Positions 23,097 to 35,000 of a stretch of 64,000 bases of DNA are shown here, piece after piece. The stretch covers positions 25,393,325 to 25,457,324 of the forward strand of contig CM053256.1 of assembly GCA_028583405.1 (NCBI GenBank), written 5' to 3'. The translations under genes were made by a program, and so were the position numbers. The notes beneath the pieces are model-generated. The model ran no database searches. It saw only the letters and a list, made by a program, of their open reading frames with translations, and was not told where the DNA came from. The stretch's first letter is position 1, and every line of letters starts with the position of its first letter. The DNA comes from Pogonophryne albipinna (taxonomy: Eukaryota; Chordata; Actinopteri; Perciformes; Artedidraconidae).

Positions 23097-23823
23097 GTTA
23101 TCAGCATGCTCATTCCCTTGAACCCCCTCATGTGCAGGCACCCAGCATAACTGCACATCTATCCCCCTCCTCTGAAGTCTCAATAAGCAAAGGTTTAGTT
23201 CAATGATTACATCTTCTCCAACAGTTATTGTGGACTGTATGCTTTCCAAAGCAGATAGTGAGTCTGTGCATATCACCGCCCTATCAGACCTCTTCAACCC
23301 ATTGTAGCCCAATAATTGCTCCTAGTATTTCTGCTGTATAAATTGATAAGTTATTTGACACTCGTTTTGAGATTGATATTTTGAATTCTGGTATATACAC
23401 GCCTATCCCCACGCATTCTTGCTTCTTAGATCCATCTGTATAAATGTGTAGGTAATTGTAATACTTTTTGTTCAGGTACATACTCATTTTAATTCTCACT
23501 TCATTTATTTGCCACTCTTTTTTCCTTTCTATGATACTCACATCTATGTTAGCATCTGGGAAAAGCCATGGGGGAACACGGCTAAATGGGCTTGCTTTGG
23601 CAACATGCCCTCGTTCTCTCCTTACTTGTCCAGCCAACCCCACGCCCCTGGAACTTTGTATATTCCCAGCAGTAGTATTCTGTTTGTGATATTTTCCTCT
23701 CCACTTCCTTGTAGCCTGACCCAGTAGGCCTATGACAGAGCACATTTCTCTCTTCTGATCTCCAGAGGTGTCTCTCCTCTCCGAGTCGGTTTGACTCGGT
23801 TTGCATCCATAAAGAATGCACAA
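23079..23823 (-). mobile_element. LINE fragment with RNase H domain (I/Nimb-like)
   Basis: Two overlapping minus-strand frames (23,284-23,823 and 23,079-23,312) encode an RNase H domain. YLHIYTDGSKKQ carries the first catalytic Asp, SIYTAEILGAIIGLQW the Glu, VICTDSLSALESIQ the second Asp, and CWVPAHEGVQGNEHAD the final His/Asp block. A frameshift near 23,300 separates the halves. RNase H at the end of ORF2 is characteristic of I-clade and Nimb non-LTR retrotransposons. The reverse transcriptase is missing. Confidence 0.85.
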
Positions 23824-23879
23824 ATGTGTTTAATCGTTAATGTCAGATATGTACTAAGTAAATTTGTTCCTGCTCAAGA

Positions 23880-24170
23880 TTAGATTCAACTTTATTGTTA
23901 TTGCACATATTACAGCTACTGAGACAACGAAATGCAGTTTAGCTTCTAACCAGGTGCAACAAGCAGTGAAGTGAAAAGTAATGTACACAATAGACAGAAT
24001 AAAATATAGAATGAATTGAATGATGAATAAACAGTGAGGGGTATGAATACACTAGATATACACAGTAGCCAGCAGTATGAGCAGTATGAACAGTGTGTAT
24101 GAATATGCTAAGATATGTAAAGTATGAAAACGGTAAGCAGTGCAAGTATGGTATAAAATATATAGATGTT
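23880..24170 (-). repeat. LINE 3' UTR-like fragment
   Basis: The sequence TAGATTCAACTTTATTGTTA and ACAACGAAATGCAGTTTAGC resembles the conserved 3' region of a fish LINE read on the minus strand, with GTATGA-rich degenerate repeats after it. No coding frame. Confidence 0.45.
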
Positions 24171-24264
24171 CATTTCATGATGATAAACATTGTGGAACAA
24201 TGATGAAAAATGTGAAGGCTGCCGGCGTCTTTGTCCCGCGAGATTTCAACGTCTCATAGTCGAC

Positions 24265-24417
24265 CAGGGGCGCCGTAAGGGGGTGAAAAGTTAGGACGAT
24301 TCTAAGGGCCCGTGACTGACAGGGGCCCAAACAATTGTAGAACATTAAGAGAAAAAAAATGTAAGTAATCAATGTGATATCTTTTCATGGGGCCCAAAAT
24401 CCCTGGCGGCGCCCCTG
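24265..24417. mobile_element. Short hAT MITE, deletion derivative of the 20.5-kb family
   Basis: The 153-bp element has ends CCAGGGGCGCC and GGCGCCCCTG and the same terminal sequences (CTAAGGGCCCGTGAC and TCATGGGGCCCAAAATCCC) as the 1.5-kb element at 20,505. AGTCGA flanks both sides. Confidence 0.8.
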
Positions 24418-25849
24418 AGTCGAGCCTCCAGAGCAAGTCGGACAACCATCATGCAACGCACTAGCAAGACGGCGATCGCAATTGCGCAGGTCTGCGTCGG
24501 TCTCGCTCATCTCAAACAAGCCGTACATTTGTGAGAAAATCCTGAGCACAACTACGGCGGAATATCACGTGACTTTTGGCAGTAATATTCCGTGACGTGA
24601 GAAGAAAAAGTGTTGTAGGCCTACTTGTAAAAAAAAGTGTTGTACCTTGTAAAACCTATGCTGAATTTGTCTCTGAAACATGATTTATTAGAAAAATGTT
24701 ATGTGTTTGTTTGATAGATACGTTTTTTACTTGCAAAACTAAATGCATTAGTTTGTAGATGGTGTTTTGTATTTGCTAACCACACTGTGTATGTTAGTGA
24801 ATCACAAGGCATTTGTAAAACATTTGTTTGTGGAGTTATGAGGAAGGAAATTAGCTCCATAGAGTTCACTGACTATTTTAATAAGAGCAGTCTCAGTGCT
24901 GTGGTATCTTCTAAAACCTGACTGAAACTCTTCCAGGATGTTGTTTCCTCTCTAAGTTTGGTTTCTTTAATAGAGGTTTGACAACAGTTGTTTTAAAGGT
25001 ATTTGGAAATATTCCTGTTCTGAGAGATGTACAGAATGTTCATGTTTTAAACACCCTCTTAACGAATGCTGTGGTACCGGATCAATGCATGAAGTACCAG
25101 TCCTGCAGAGCTCTCCCAGGGTGATGCTTGTGAAGCATCCCATAGTTACATCACCAGGTCTGATGGGATCATCTGTGTTTACACCATTAACGTTTAATAC
25201 TGGTTCTGATTGAGGTTATTCTGTTGTTGAAAAATACTGCAAGTTCTTCACACTTTTCATTTGAAGACTCTGGTGGGAAGGGGGCTTTATTTAGCAGCTG
25301 GTCAATGGTGGGAAATAACACCTCAGCATTTCTCAGATTTTCCATGATCATTTAAGAGAAATGGTCTCTCCTTGCTAAGCGTATTGCTTTACATGTAGGC
25401 TTCTTTTTATAGCTCATGGTGAACAGACATTGTCTCTCAGCTACTCAGCTTTTTTTCTTTTACATTGTTTTCATTTAGCCATGGGGAGCCAAACGTTGTT
25501 TTTATTTTTATTTTATTGTTATTTGTTTAAGCAACAACATTTGTTTCAGTAACTTTGTAACATTTTCAATAAATTACATTTTTGAACGAAAATCCATCCT
25601 TGTTAACTTGTTCCAGGTTACAGCAGTGCATGCTGCCACACTTTCACAGATTGTATAACCATAAAGCTTTCTTTTGGAGGGGGGCCACAAGGGGGTGTTG
25701 AAGGGGCGCTGGACCCTCTCGGCTCCCCCCTAGAACCGCCCATGCACCCTCTTGTAAGCGATGTTGTCTGTATAATATTATACAAATGATGTTTATTATT
25801 TCTTGAAAATATTTGAAAGAAAATGACTGTGGTAAGAGCAGGTCCCGGG
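24418..25849. other. Intergenic stretch before aldh2, no gene recognised
   Basis: Mostly AT-rich. The part from about 24,850 to 25,450 has a mixed composition that could be an old repeat, but I cannot classify it. GC content rises from about 25,650 towards the aldh2 start. Confidence 0.5.
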
Positions 25850-25970
25850 GGCGTTCCTTCTCTACGTCAGGAACCGCCGCGGGCACGCAGCGCGCTCCCT
25901 CCTGTGTGTTTGTAATAGACAACCGACTCTAAACTGCTGGTTTGTGTCGTGTGTGCCACAAACAAGCACC
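25850..25970 (+). promoter_or_regulatory. aldh2: Putative aldh2 promoter and 5' UTR
   Basis: A GC- and CpG-rich stretch (GAACCGCCGCGGGCACGCAG) just upstream of the start codon, without a TATA box, as expected of a housekeeping mitochondrial enzyme gene. The start codon has a purine at -3 (CACCATG). No transcription start can be fixed from sequence alone. Confidence 0.45.
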
Positions 25971-26087
25971 ATGCTCCGCACCGTGATTTCTCAAGCCCTT
26001 CCTAGACTGAGTCGGCCCGCGGTGTGTCACTTCTCTGCGGCCGCCATCCCTGCACCCAACACCCAGCCTGAGGTCCACTACAACAAG
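25971..26087 (+). CDS. aldh2: aldh2 exon 1 (residues 1-39)
   Basis: It encodes a mitochondrial targeting peptide ([16 protein letters not shown]), Arg-rich with no acidic residue, then the mature N-terminus near [15 protein letters not shown]. The start is the first ATG in good context, and its length matches human exon 1. Donor GTAACA. Confidence 0.93.
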
Positions 26088-29000
26088 GTAACAACGGTAG
26101 CCTCCATACTGCCAGTACTTTGACTCAGCTGGACTTTGGTCAGCTGCAAAACCAACAAGTGCTTGTTAATGCAGAACTGTAGAAGTGGGGAGTTATTGGT
26201 CACTGCAGTTTTTGTGCTCATTTGTGATTTTATGTCGGGAAACGTGGATCCAGACTCACTAACTCTGATAAACTTCCTGCTATGGCTGCCAAACTACGGA
26301 TCAGTTCAAATGTAGGCCAACTGCACAACCCCACTGGGAGATAAGTTTCACATGGGGAGGTTATATAAGGATTAACAGTAAGACCTCGTGCTATGAAAAC
26401 GTGTGCACTGTCCACTCCTGTTTGCAGACTTTGCTCTTCTGACTCCTGCCTGTAGAATTCTGGCCATGCAAGTTGACTTCTCTATGTAATCTAAAAATTT
26501 TTTTTCCCCTATCACACACATTCTTTATTTCATACGGGTTAGGGTTGATCTGCTGGCCACAGAGCAGCCCCTGGACCAGCTGGAGGGTCAGATCCAAAAT
26601 CCCTGCAGATTTGCAAATATACAAAGAGATGTCTGTCTGCAGAGACTGTTAGTTGTTGCATTGTTTATAGCAGGTGTGTGGATAAAAACAACCCTGTTAC
26701 TGGAAAAAGACAAGGGCTGGGCGTCATGGCCAAGTATTTCCTTTGTCCTGTATGAGATATGGAGACATTATGTTTTGTTTTGACAATGCCTTTTTGTCAT
26801 ATTCCCCCACCCCTGAAATAAGGTCATATGAGGTCATAGAAATTGTATTCATTGGGATAAACCCCTTGAGATGCACCATCTCGTTTTCAAGGGGGTCCCG
26901 ACAATAGCAACAACTTACAGACATACATAAACAAAAAGACAAAAAGCAAAACATGACACACAAGACAAACCACATACAGTCTGTTAAGTGAAATTCAAGC
27001 AATGCTCACAATCATTACAATTTGAGACAGTCAAGCAAATCAGTTTCATCAATATCAGTTATAACAAGTACAGACCAGTTGAAAGTGAGATAACAATGCA
27101 TGTTTAAATAAACCCAATGATGCAAGAGATCTAATAGCAGCAGGTACAGTATTCCAGTCAGTTGGGGCTTTAAACATGAACGCTCTTCTGCCAATCCATT
27201 TTTTTGCAGAGGGGACAGAGAAATAAATCTGAACAGAATGTCTAACTTGATGAATTGGTGAGTAAGGTACAAAATACTGCTTTAAATAAGGGGGATAGTT
27301 AAGATAAATACATTTAAATATCAGCTGAAGCCAATGCATGTGTCTTCTTATATTTAAAGAAGGCCATTCAAGTTGGTTATACATTGTGCAGTGATGTGTA
27401 CGAAAAGGACAACCAAGAACAAATCTGCATAGTCTGTTGTAGGCTATGTTGAGTGGAGCAAGATCTGATTTATGTGCATTTTGGTAGACAACATCACAAT
27501 AGTCCATAATCGGAAGAATAAGTTGAGAAGCAATTCTCTTTCGGACACTGAGCGTAAAACAATTGCGAGAACGGTGTAAAACACTGATTCCGTAATTGAC
27601 TTTTTGTATTACATGCTTTATATGTAGTTTAAATGAAAGTTCAGAGTCTAGCCATACACCAAGATATTTAAAGCTATCAACTTTATGCAGAGAAGTGCCA
27701 TCCTTACATGTTATTACTACATTAGGTTTGGATTTGAGCTTCTGCCTGGTAGCAAAGACCCTGTGTCATGTGAGCCATGTGCATATTTTGTCAGATTGGG
27801 TGTAGTTGACCGTTTGTCGGTATGTAGTGGCAGTGTATGGCATTATTATTTGGTTACACCCAGAGCCAGTCTTATCTCTATAATAATCAAAACAAAACTA
27901 TTCCTCATACCTCAGCGGCAGCCCATATAAAACGTGTGAGGAGTGGCATACATGACAGATTGGTTGTTCCAAGAAAATTGCATAACTTTATTTCTCCACC
28001 TGTAGAGACTGTGCCATGAAACAGACTAAAGTGGTTGAAACCAGATCTGTCATTTTTTAAATTTCAGTTTTACAATGACTTTGGTTAGAGCTCTGCCTAT
28101 TAAAATCATCAATTTTAATGTTTCAGCTGTTCATCAACAACCAGTGGCACGATGCAGTGAGTGGGAAGACCTTCCCCACCATCAACCCAGCGACTGGGGA
28201 AGTGATCTGTCAGGTGGCAGAGGCTGATGCGGTAAGAGACATACAGACTGTGTGAAAACATTCATTTCTGTCCCAGTGAAGGGGGAGCTTTGACTGGAAC
28301 GGGAAAATAACATTTAAAGGTCCCATGTCATGCTATTCCGGTTATTACCCGTCCCCTTGTGTGTTATGTAGCTTTTTCTGCATGTAAACGGTCTGCAGAG
28401 TCACAAACCCTCAAAGTACACCCTGTAGTGAGTAAAACTCTAACACAGAAAATACCTGTCTCTGCTGCCCCAGAACGCCTCGTTGGAGATTTCTCTTTTT
28501 ACATTGTTTTCTTCTTATAGTGTAGTCAGTACAGTGACGTATTGGGTACAGTGACGTATTGGGTATAGTGACGTAACGTCTCCGCAGATTGGTCCAAACT
28601 TCCTCACACACACACACTCAATATTTTCTCAGCTGCAGCTCTGCGGATTTCTCAGCCTGAACTCAGCCTGAGACGGCGAGACGCTGTTATGGAAATATTA
28701 GACCCAATCAATACTGTGGAGATACATAAGTCAGAATGATCAACAATAAATGGTGAAACAAGCAGAGTTGTCTTTCTGGTTATTTATTCGAAGCTTCGAA
28801 GACACAGGTCTCACAGAGTACAGAGTATTCTGAAAGAGTGCGCGCAGAGTAGGGCTGAACGATTAATCGATTTTAAATCGAAATCGCGATTTGAAATGAT
28901 GCGATTATCAAATCGCAAAGCCTGCGATTTTTTTTTTCAATTTTTTTTTTTTTTCAATTTTTTTTAATTTTTTTTATTGTGTGTCAGACATCCACACCGA

Positions 29001-32000
29001 TCAGAAGTGCTGTGCTTCACATGTCCCAGCCATTGTTAATCAATCAGAAGTACCCCATGATAGAAGGTGATGGACAGATTGATCCAATCACCTGCCAAGT
29101 TCTTCTGAAAGTGCCTGCCCTTTCCAAATGGCTTCCAATGGAGCTTTAGATGCTTTGGTGAAACCAACCATCTGAGTCAGGTTAGTAATGCTTCATCACA
29201 TGTTTCTATTACAGGGTGAATCTTAAACTGAAGCTTGACTTTAAAGCAACCTCACGGAAGTTTCATGTAAGTTTAGTTCTTTCACTCGTAGCTCGGGCTG
29301 CGGGGGTGCTAGAGACGGGAGCACGTTGATACGACCTTCCTAGCCGGAGTTATGGCCGCATTTTACAATAAACTTCCGTTGGGTAGCTTAAAAACAAATA
29401 TCGCAATTCGAATCGCAATCGCAATATTTGTCAGAAAAATCGCAATTAGATTTTTTCCCAAAATCGTGCAGCCCTAGCGCAGAGTAGAAAATGCATACAG
29501 GTTATATAGGATCTTGTCAGTTCAACAACATTCCGTCACTTATCGAAAGGAGGGCCCTGGCAGGAGAGATAAGATTTCCAAAGGAACAGAAACTGTCAAT
29601 CACTAATAGATTAAACTAGGAACTTGTTCAACAGGGGAAGTGAAGAAACTTTGTCAGCAGCAGATGGAGGAGACAAGAAATGGGGAACTTAAGTATGGGA
29701 CAGGGAAGCTAACAGGAACTTGCCCATTGCCCTGTGCTTGGCACCCCGGTCCCTCATAAAGTTCAGACCTTAGGTGACCTTAAAGTGTCAATCACAAAGC
29801 AGACAAAGGACATGACCTAGAACACATCACCCAGACCTTACTCCTTCGTTTTTAAAGGTCATGAGTGTCAGTACATCCTTAGGGGAACTGTTGTAAGTGC
29901 TGACAGAGGTTGTAAGCTAAAATACATATTATCTGAAAATTGCTATGAGTGTAAAAAGGGTTATAGAGCCAAAACACATCATTTCGAGGAACTGCTGCAA
30001 ATGATGTGACCATACAGTTAAAATATAACGTCTGCACTACATATAGGGTTTTAACCTACATAGATATAAAGTTTGCCACTACAACGCGGCGGAGCTCAGC
30101 CTGGGCTCGTTCTGAGCACACACACAACTTCAAAGTGTGTGTGTATGCTCAGGCTGAGTTCAGGTGAGTTTCGCGGTGTATCGCTGTCTCGCAGACCCCA
30201 CGCAGCAACCAGGAAACGAGCCCAGTAATCCAGCTCACACTGTCCGCAGCAGCGAGCCCCGCAACGTGTCGCCAACACGGCACCCAGACCCCACGCAGCA
30301 TTCTCATCTGTTTGTCATTACTGGTGTCATTTCCTGGTTGCTAACAAACGCCATTGTAACACATAAACACTGATGTTCCGCTGTAATGGTGGTGGACTCA
30401 TCGGAGCACAATGGGCTCATAGGGAGTGGGGGTGCAGGAGCTCCAACAAGCCGTTTAGGACAGAGAGTGAATACACATACTATACAGAGATGCTGTATGT
30501 CATGAGAAACCAATGTGAGTTTGGAACATTGAACAATGTAAATCTATTCTAGTAGACCTCAACAATGGAATTATGATCAGTAGAAATGGCCATGACATGG
30601 GCCCTTTAAAGGGTAATTGTACGGTTAAAAACTGTTCCTCAATGGCGTCTTTCAAGCAGGTTGCCCATCACTGTCACTTTAGAGGAGGCGCTGTGGGAAT
30701 TGTAGTCTTTTATAGTGTGTTGACTACAGACGTCAAAATTAGGTGGCCTTTCTTATCAAAACAAAATACTGGCTCAAACATACCGGCCCCTATTGTTATG
30801 GGCATCTTTAATAACAATAAACAAAAATCCAAAAAGAGCCAGACGAAGTCAGTCTTCATATTCTATTTGAGATAGACAGGGGGTCTTAATTGTCTATCTT
30901 CAGTTATTTCCTTATTCTAAGGGAGGCACCAGTAGGCATATTTAGCTTATTGGTCTTTCCAGCGTGTTGGTTGGTGTCTTAAGAAGAACACTCTGAATCA
31001 GTCCTCCAGATCCAGGACGTGTCTCCATAACTCTTGCCATTAACCAGAATCCACGAGGTGCATTTGAATCCATGATTATTACGATGTCTCCAGGTATGAA
31101 GTTTCTTTTTAATGCGATTCCATTGCTGTCTTTCTTGCAAAAGTGGTAGATATTCTTTGATCCATCTGGTCCAAAACAAATTTGCTATGTACTGCACTTG
31201 TCGCCAGCGGCGTCTTGAGTATGAATCTTGCTGATGGAATAAGCCTGGGAGCAACGAAGGTTTGACCTTGAGCTGCAGCAAATGGTTGGGTGAGAGGTTC
31301 TAAGTCATTTGGATCATTTGACACTACAAGCCGGATGAGCCTTTCCCATACTCCTCCATGATGTGCTCCGTAAGGAGGATTGAAGGTCCATTTCACATCC
31401 TTTTGCTGGAGGGCTTGTTCTATTTTGCTCAGATTCCACTCTTTTATAGATTCCTTCAGCTCTCTTTTGGCGACAAAATGAGTTCCATTGTCTGACCTCA
31501 TCTCCAATACTTGACCTCTTCTGCTAACGAATGATCAACTTCCAAGTGCACCGCTCTGGTTGTTAGACAGGTAAAGATAACTCCATATCCTTTGTTGGAG
31601 CAATGTGTGGTCTGAAACCCACCTCGGCTCCGCGTGTCCTTTGATGAGCTGGTCAGATTTATAAAAGAAGGAATTCAAAGCACCAGATAAAGGGTTAAAC
31701 AATAATCTGTTTTAATGGTAAGAGAACAACAATACACTTTAAAAGGGCACCCCTGCTCTGTTCCCAGTGCTGGGAGATCTTATTATCTTGGCAGCAGGAG
31801 GAAAAAAGATACCGGACAAAGCACAGGATACATGTAAGAACAACGGGGAGGGGTTGTGGTGGATGCTCCTCCCATAGGGCCCATCCATTGGCAGATATAA
31901 AAACGATGGGCTGTCGTAGCGAATCAGCGCGAGCCAGCCGAGATGACCCGGAAACAAGAGTCTCTTACGTTTGTGGCAAAACAAACACATCTGGTGTTCG

Positions 32001-35000
32001 TTGTCACACATTCTTGCAGTTTGGATACACACACAAATTTTCTGCATACATTTCCCTCTCTCCGGCCCCCTCCCCCATCAGTTCAATACACACACAGTTT
32101 CACATACTTTTGGTATCTTAAAGATATGTTTACGACCTAGCTGTTTATAGTTGGCCAATACAAGTAATACATATCAGTTACTTTAGATCCCACACCTAAT
32201 TTAGACATGTAGCCTTCCAGATACTTGCCCTGTGTCTAAATAAGGATGTCTCCTCTCCCACATCTCTAGTCTTGGCAGCAAAACTGCTCCTACTTCATAC
32301 AGAGTAATTAAGCACATTGAAGCCAACTACTTCACAATGTTGTGGCAATTTAGTACTCACAACATGAAAGAATAAAACAGAGAGAAATCAATAAATCACA
32401 AACACAGGTATAGTAGAACAGTAATTGTACAGTATATAGCCACTGCAATGAACACACACACCCATCTTACTCTGCTGTCTTTCAGATTTCTGCCACGCTA
32501 TGTCCAAATAAGGATATCTCATCTCTCCCATCCCCACTACTCTGTTTCACTTCTCATATTTCCAGCTTCTTGTTATACAGACTGCTACTATTTAATACAA
32601 AGTAATTAAGTACACACAAGAATATATAAAAACACACATATATTAGTGATAACACACTTCTTATATATCAGGTGACATAATAAAATGAATATACCAGAAA
32701 TACGCTGTATTAAACTTTCTGCTATAACACGTTACTTCACGTTTCACAATGCTTCGTCCTCTTTTCACTTCCAGTGGGCCAAAGTAATCCACTCCAACAT
32801 ATGTGAATGGTGGTAGGTCTTGTGTAATTCTGTCTTTTGGCAGATCTGACATTTTTTGTTCTCCTGCATTCCCATGCATGCGTCTGCACACGGTACATTC
32901 AGATATTATTTTTCTGGCTAATGCATTGGCACATGGTATCCAGTATTTTTGTCTTTGTCTGAATGTTTTCTTCTTCACCTCTGGATCATCAGGATTGCTG
33001 TCATTGACAACTTTAAGTGCGTCCGGAAACTCAGGCCATTTGTCCTCAGGTTTTTTCAGAAACAATGGACCATTTATCCAAGTCTCACATGTCAAGAACG
33101 ATTCTGCTGTCAATCCCAGAGATGCATAATCTGCTGGATTCAGTTTAGTGTTGATGTATTTCCACTGTGATGTTGCTGTTGCTTCTCTTATCAGACTTAT
33201 TCTGTTAGCTACAAATGTCTGAAACCTTAGAGTTTCATTCATGATGTATCTCAGAACAGACGTACTATCGGTCCAGAAGACAGATTAGCATAATGGAATT
33301 TGCAGTTTGGTTCTGATCATCTAGTCCATGCGTACTGCCAGTACTGCTGCTGTGAGCTCCAATCTTGGGAAAGTGACTCGACACGTGACTTTCCTGACAT
33401 GAAGGATATGTGAACGTCTTCATCTTCATTTGTCATCTTAAGGTAGGTGACAACACCGTATACAATCTCGCTTGCATCACTGAAATGGTGCAATTGTGAA
33501 GATTGTATTTGTCTATAATTCTTTGGTTTGAAACATCGATCAATCTTGAAGCTTACTATCTGCTTTAATCCCATGAGCCATCTTTGCCACTGTTTCTTGA
33601 GAGCCTCCGGGATTTCTTCGTCCCACCCACAATTGAGTTTGCACAACTCTTGTAGGACATGCTTTGCAGTGAAGATAAATGGTGAAAGAAATCCAAGTGG
33701 GTCATACACAGAGCAGACTGTTGAAAGGATGCCTCTCCTTGTGCCTGGTTGAGATTTTAAGCAGACTTGAAACTTGAAAACATCTTCCTCCACATGCCAC
33801 TGTATTCCTAGGGCTCTTTCTATTGGAAGACTGTCTTGGGTCTCTAAGTCCAGGTTTTTTACCTCTATGGGTTTTTCACTCTTTAGGATGGAGGCCAGCA
33901 CAGGTTTACTGTTGCTTGTCCACTTTGTCAGATGAAATCCTCCTTTTGCACAAATATCCTTGAGTTCTTCACATAACTTCACAGCTTGATCAGCAGAAGT
34001 AAGTAGTCATCAGCATAGACATTTCAGTGTCAACAGCTTCTGCAGAGAAATCATCTTTGTTGCCTTCAGCGGTTTTAGTGAGAGCATAGGTTGCACAACT
34101 TGCTGATGAAGTGGCACCAAATAGATGTACTGTCATCCTGTACTCAGCGAGAGGTAAACTGACATCTCCTCCTGGCCACCAAAGAAAGTGAAGATAATCC
34201 TGATGGGCAGGAGTCACCTTGATCTGATGATACATCCCCTCGACATCAGCCATGAAAGCTATCTGTTCTGGTCTGAATCGAATGAGCACACCAAGTAGCG
34301 TGTTGGTAAGATTGGGACCCTGAATAAGCTTGTCATTTAATGAAGATCCTTGATAAGATGCAGAACAATCAAACACTACACGAATCTTGTCCTTCTTTGG
34401 TATGTTCCACACCTTTCCACTCTCATGTTTGAGCTGCTCCTTTTGCTATCACAGCTTCCAAGAATGTTTTATATTCATCATGGAAAACTTTGTTCCTTTT
34501 GAATGACTCCTCCTTCGCGTCGAAAGGAGCCAGTTGAGGTGGTTCGGGCACCTAGTTAGGATGCCACCTGGGCGCCTCCCTAGGGAGGTGTTCCTGGCAC
34601 GTCCAGCTGGGAAGAGACCAAGGGGTAGACCTAGGACCAGGTGGAGGGATTATATCTCTTCGCTGGCCTGGGAGCGCCTTGGGATCCTCCAGTCAGAGCT
34701 GGTTGATGTGGCCAGGGAAAGGCAAGTTTGGGGCTCTCTGCTGGAACTGCTACCTCCGCGACCTGACCACGGATAAGCGGGAGAAGATGGATGGATGGAT
34801 GATTCTGCTCTCTGCTCTGCAAGTTTGCGATTGTTTGGCATCATGATATTCTTCTGTTTGAATGGAAGTTTAAGCTGATAATGTCCATCTTTGATTTCAG
34901 CTGAATCTGACATGATCTTTAAAAATTGTTTGTCTTCAACTGACATCTCTTTCTTCTCATCACAACCTTTCTCTGGAAAGTCATGATTGTATTGCTGCAC

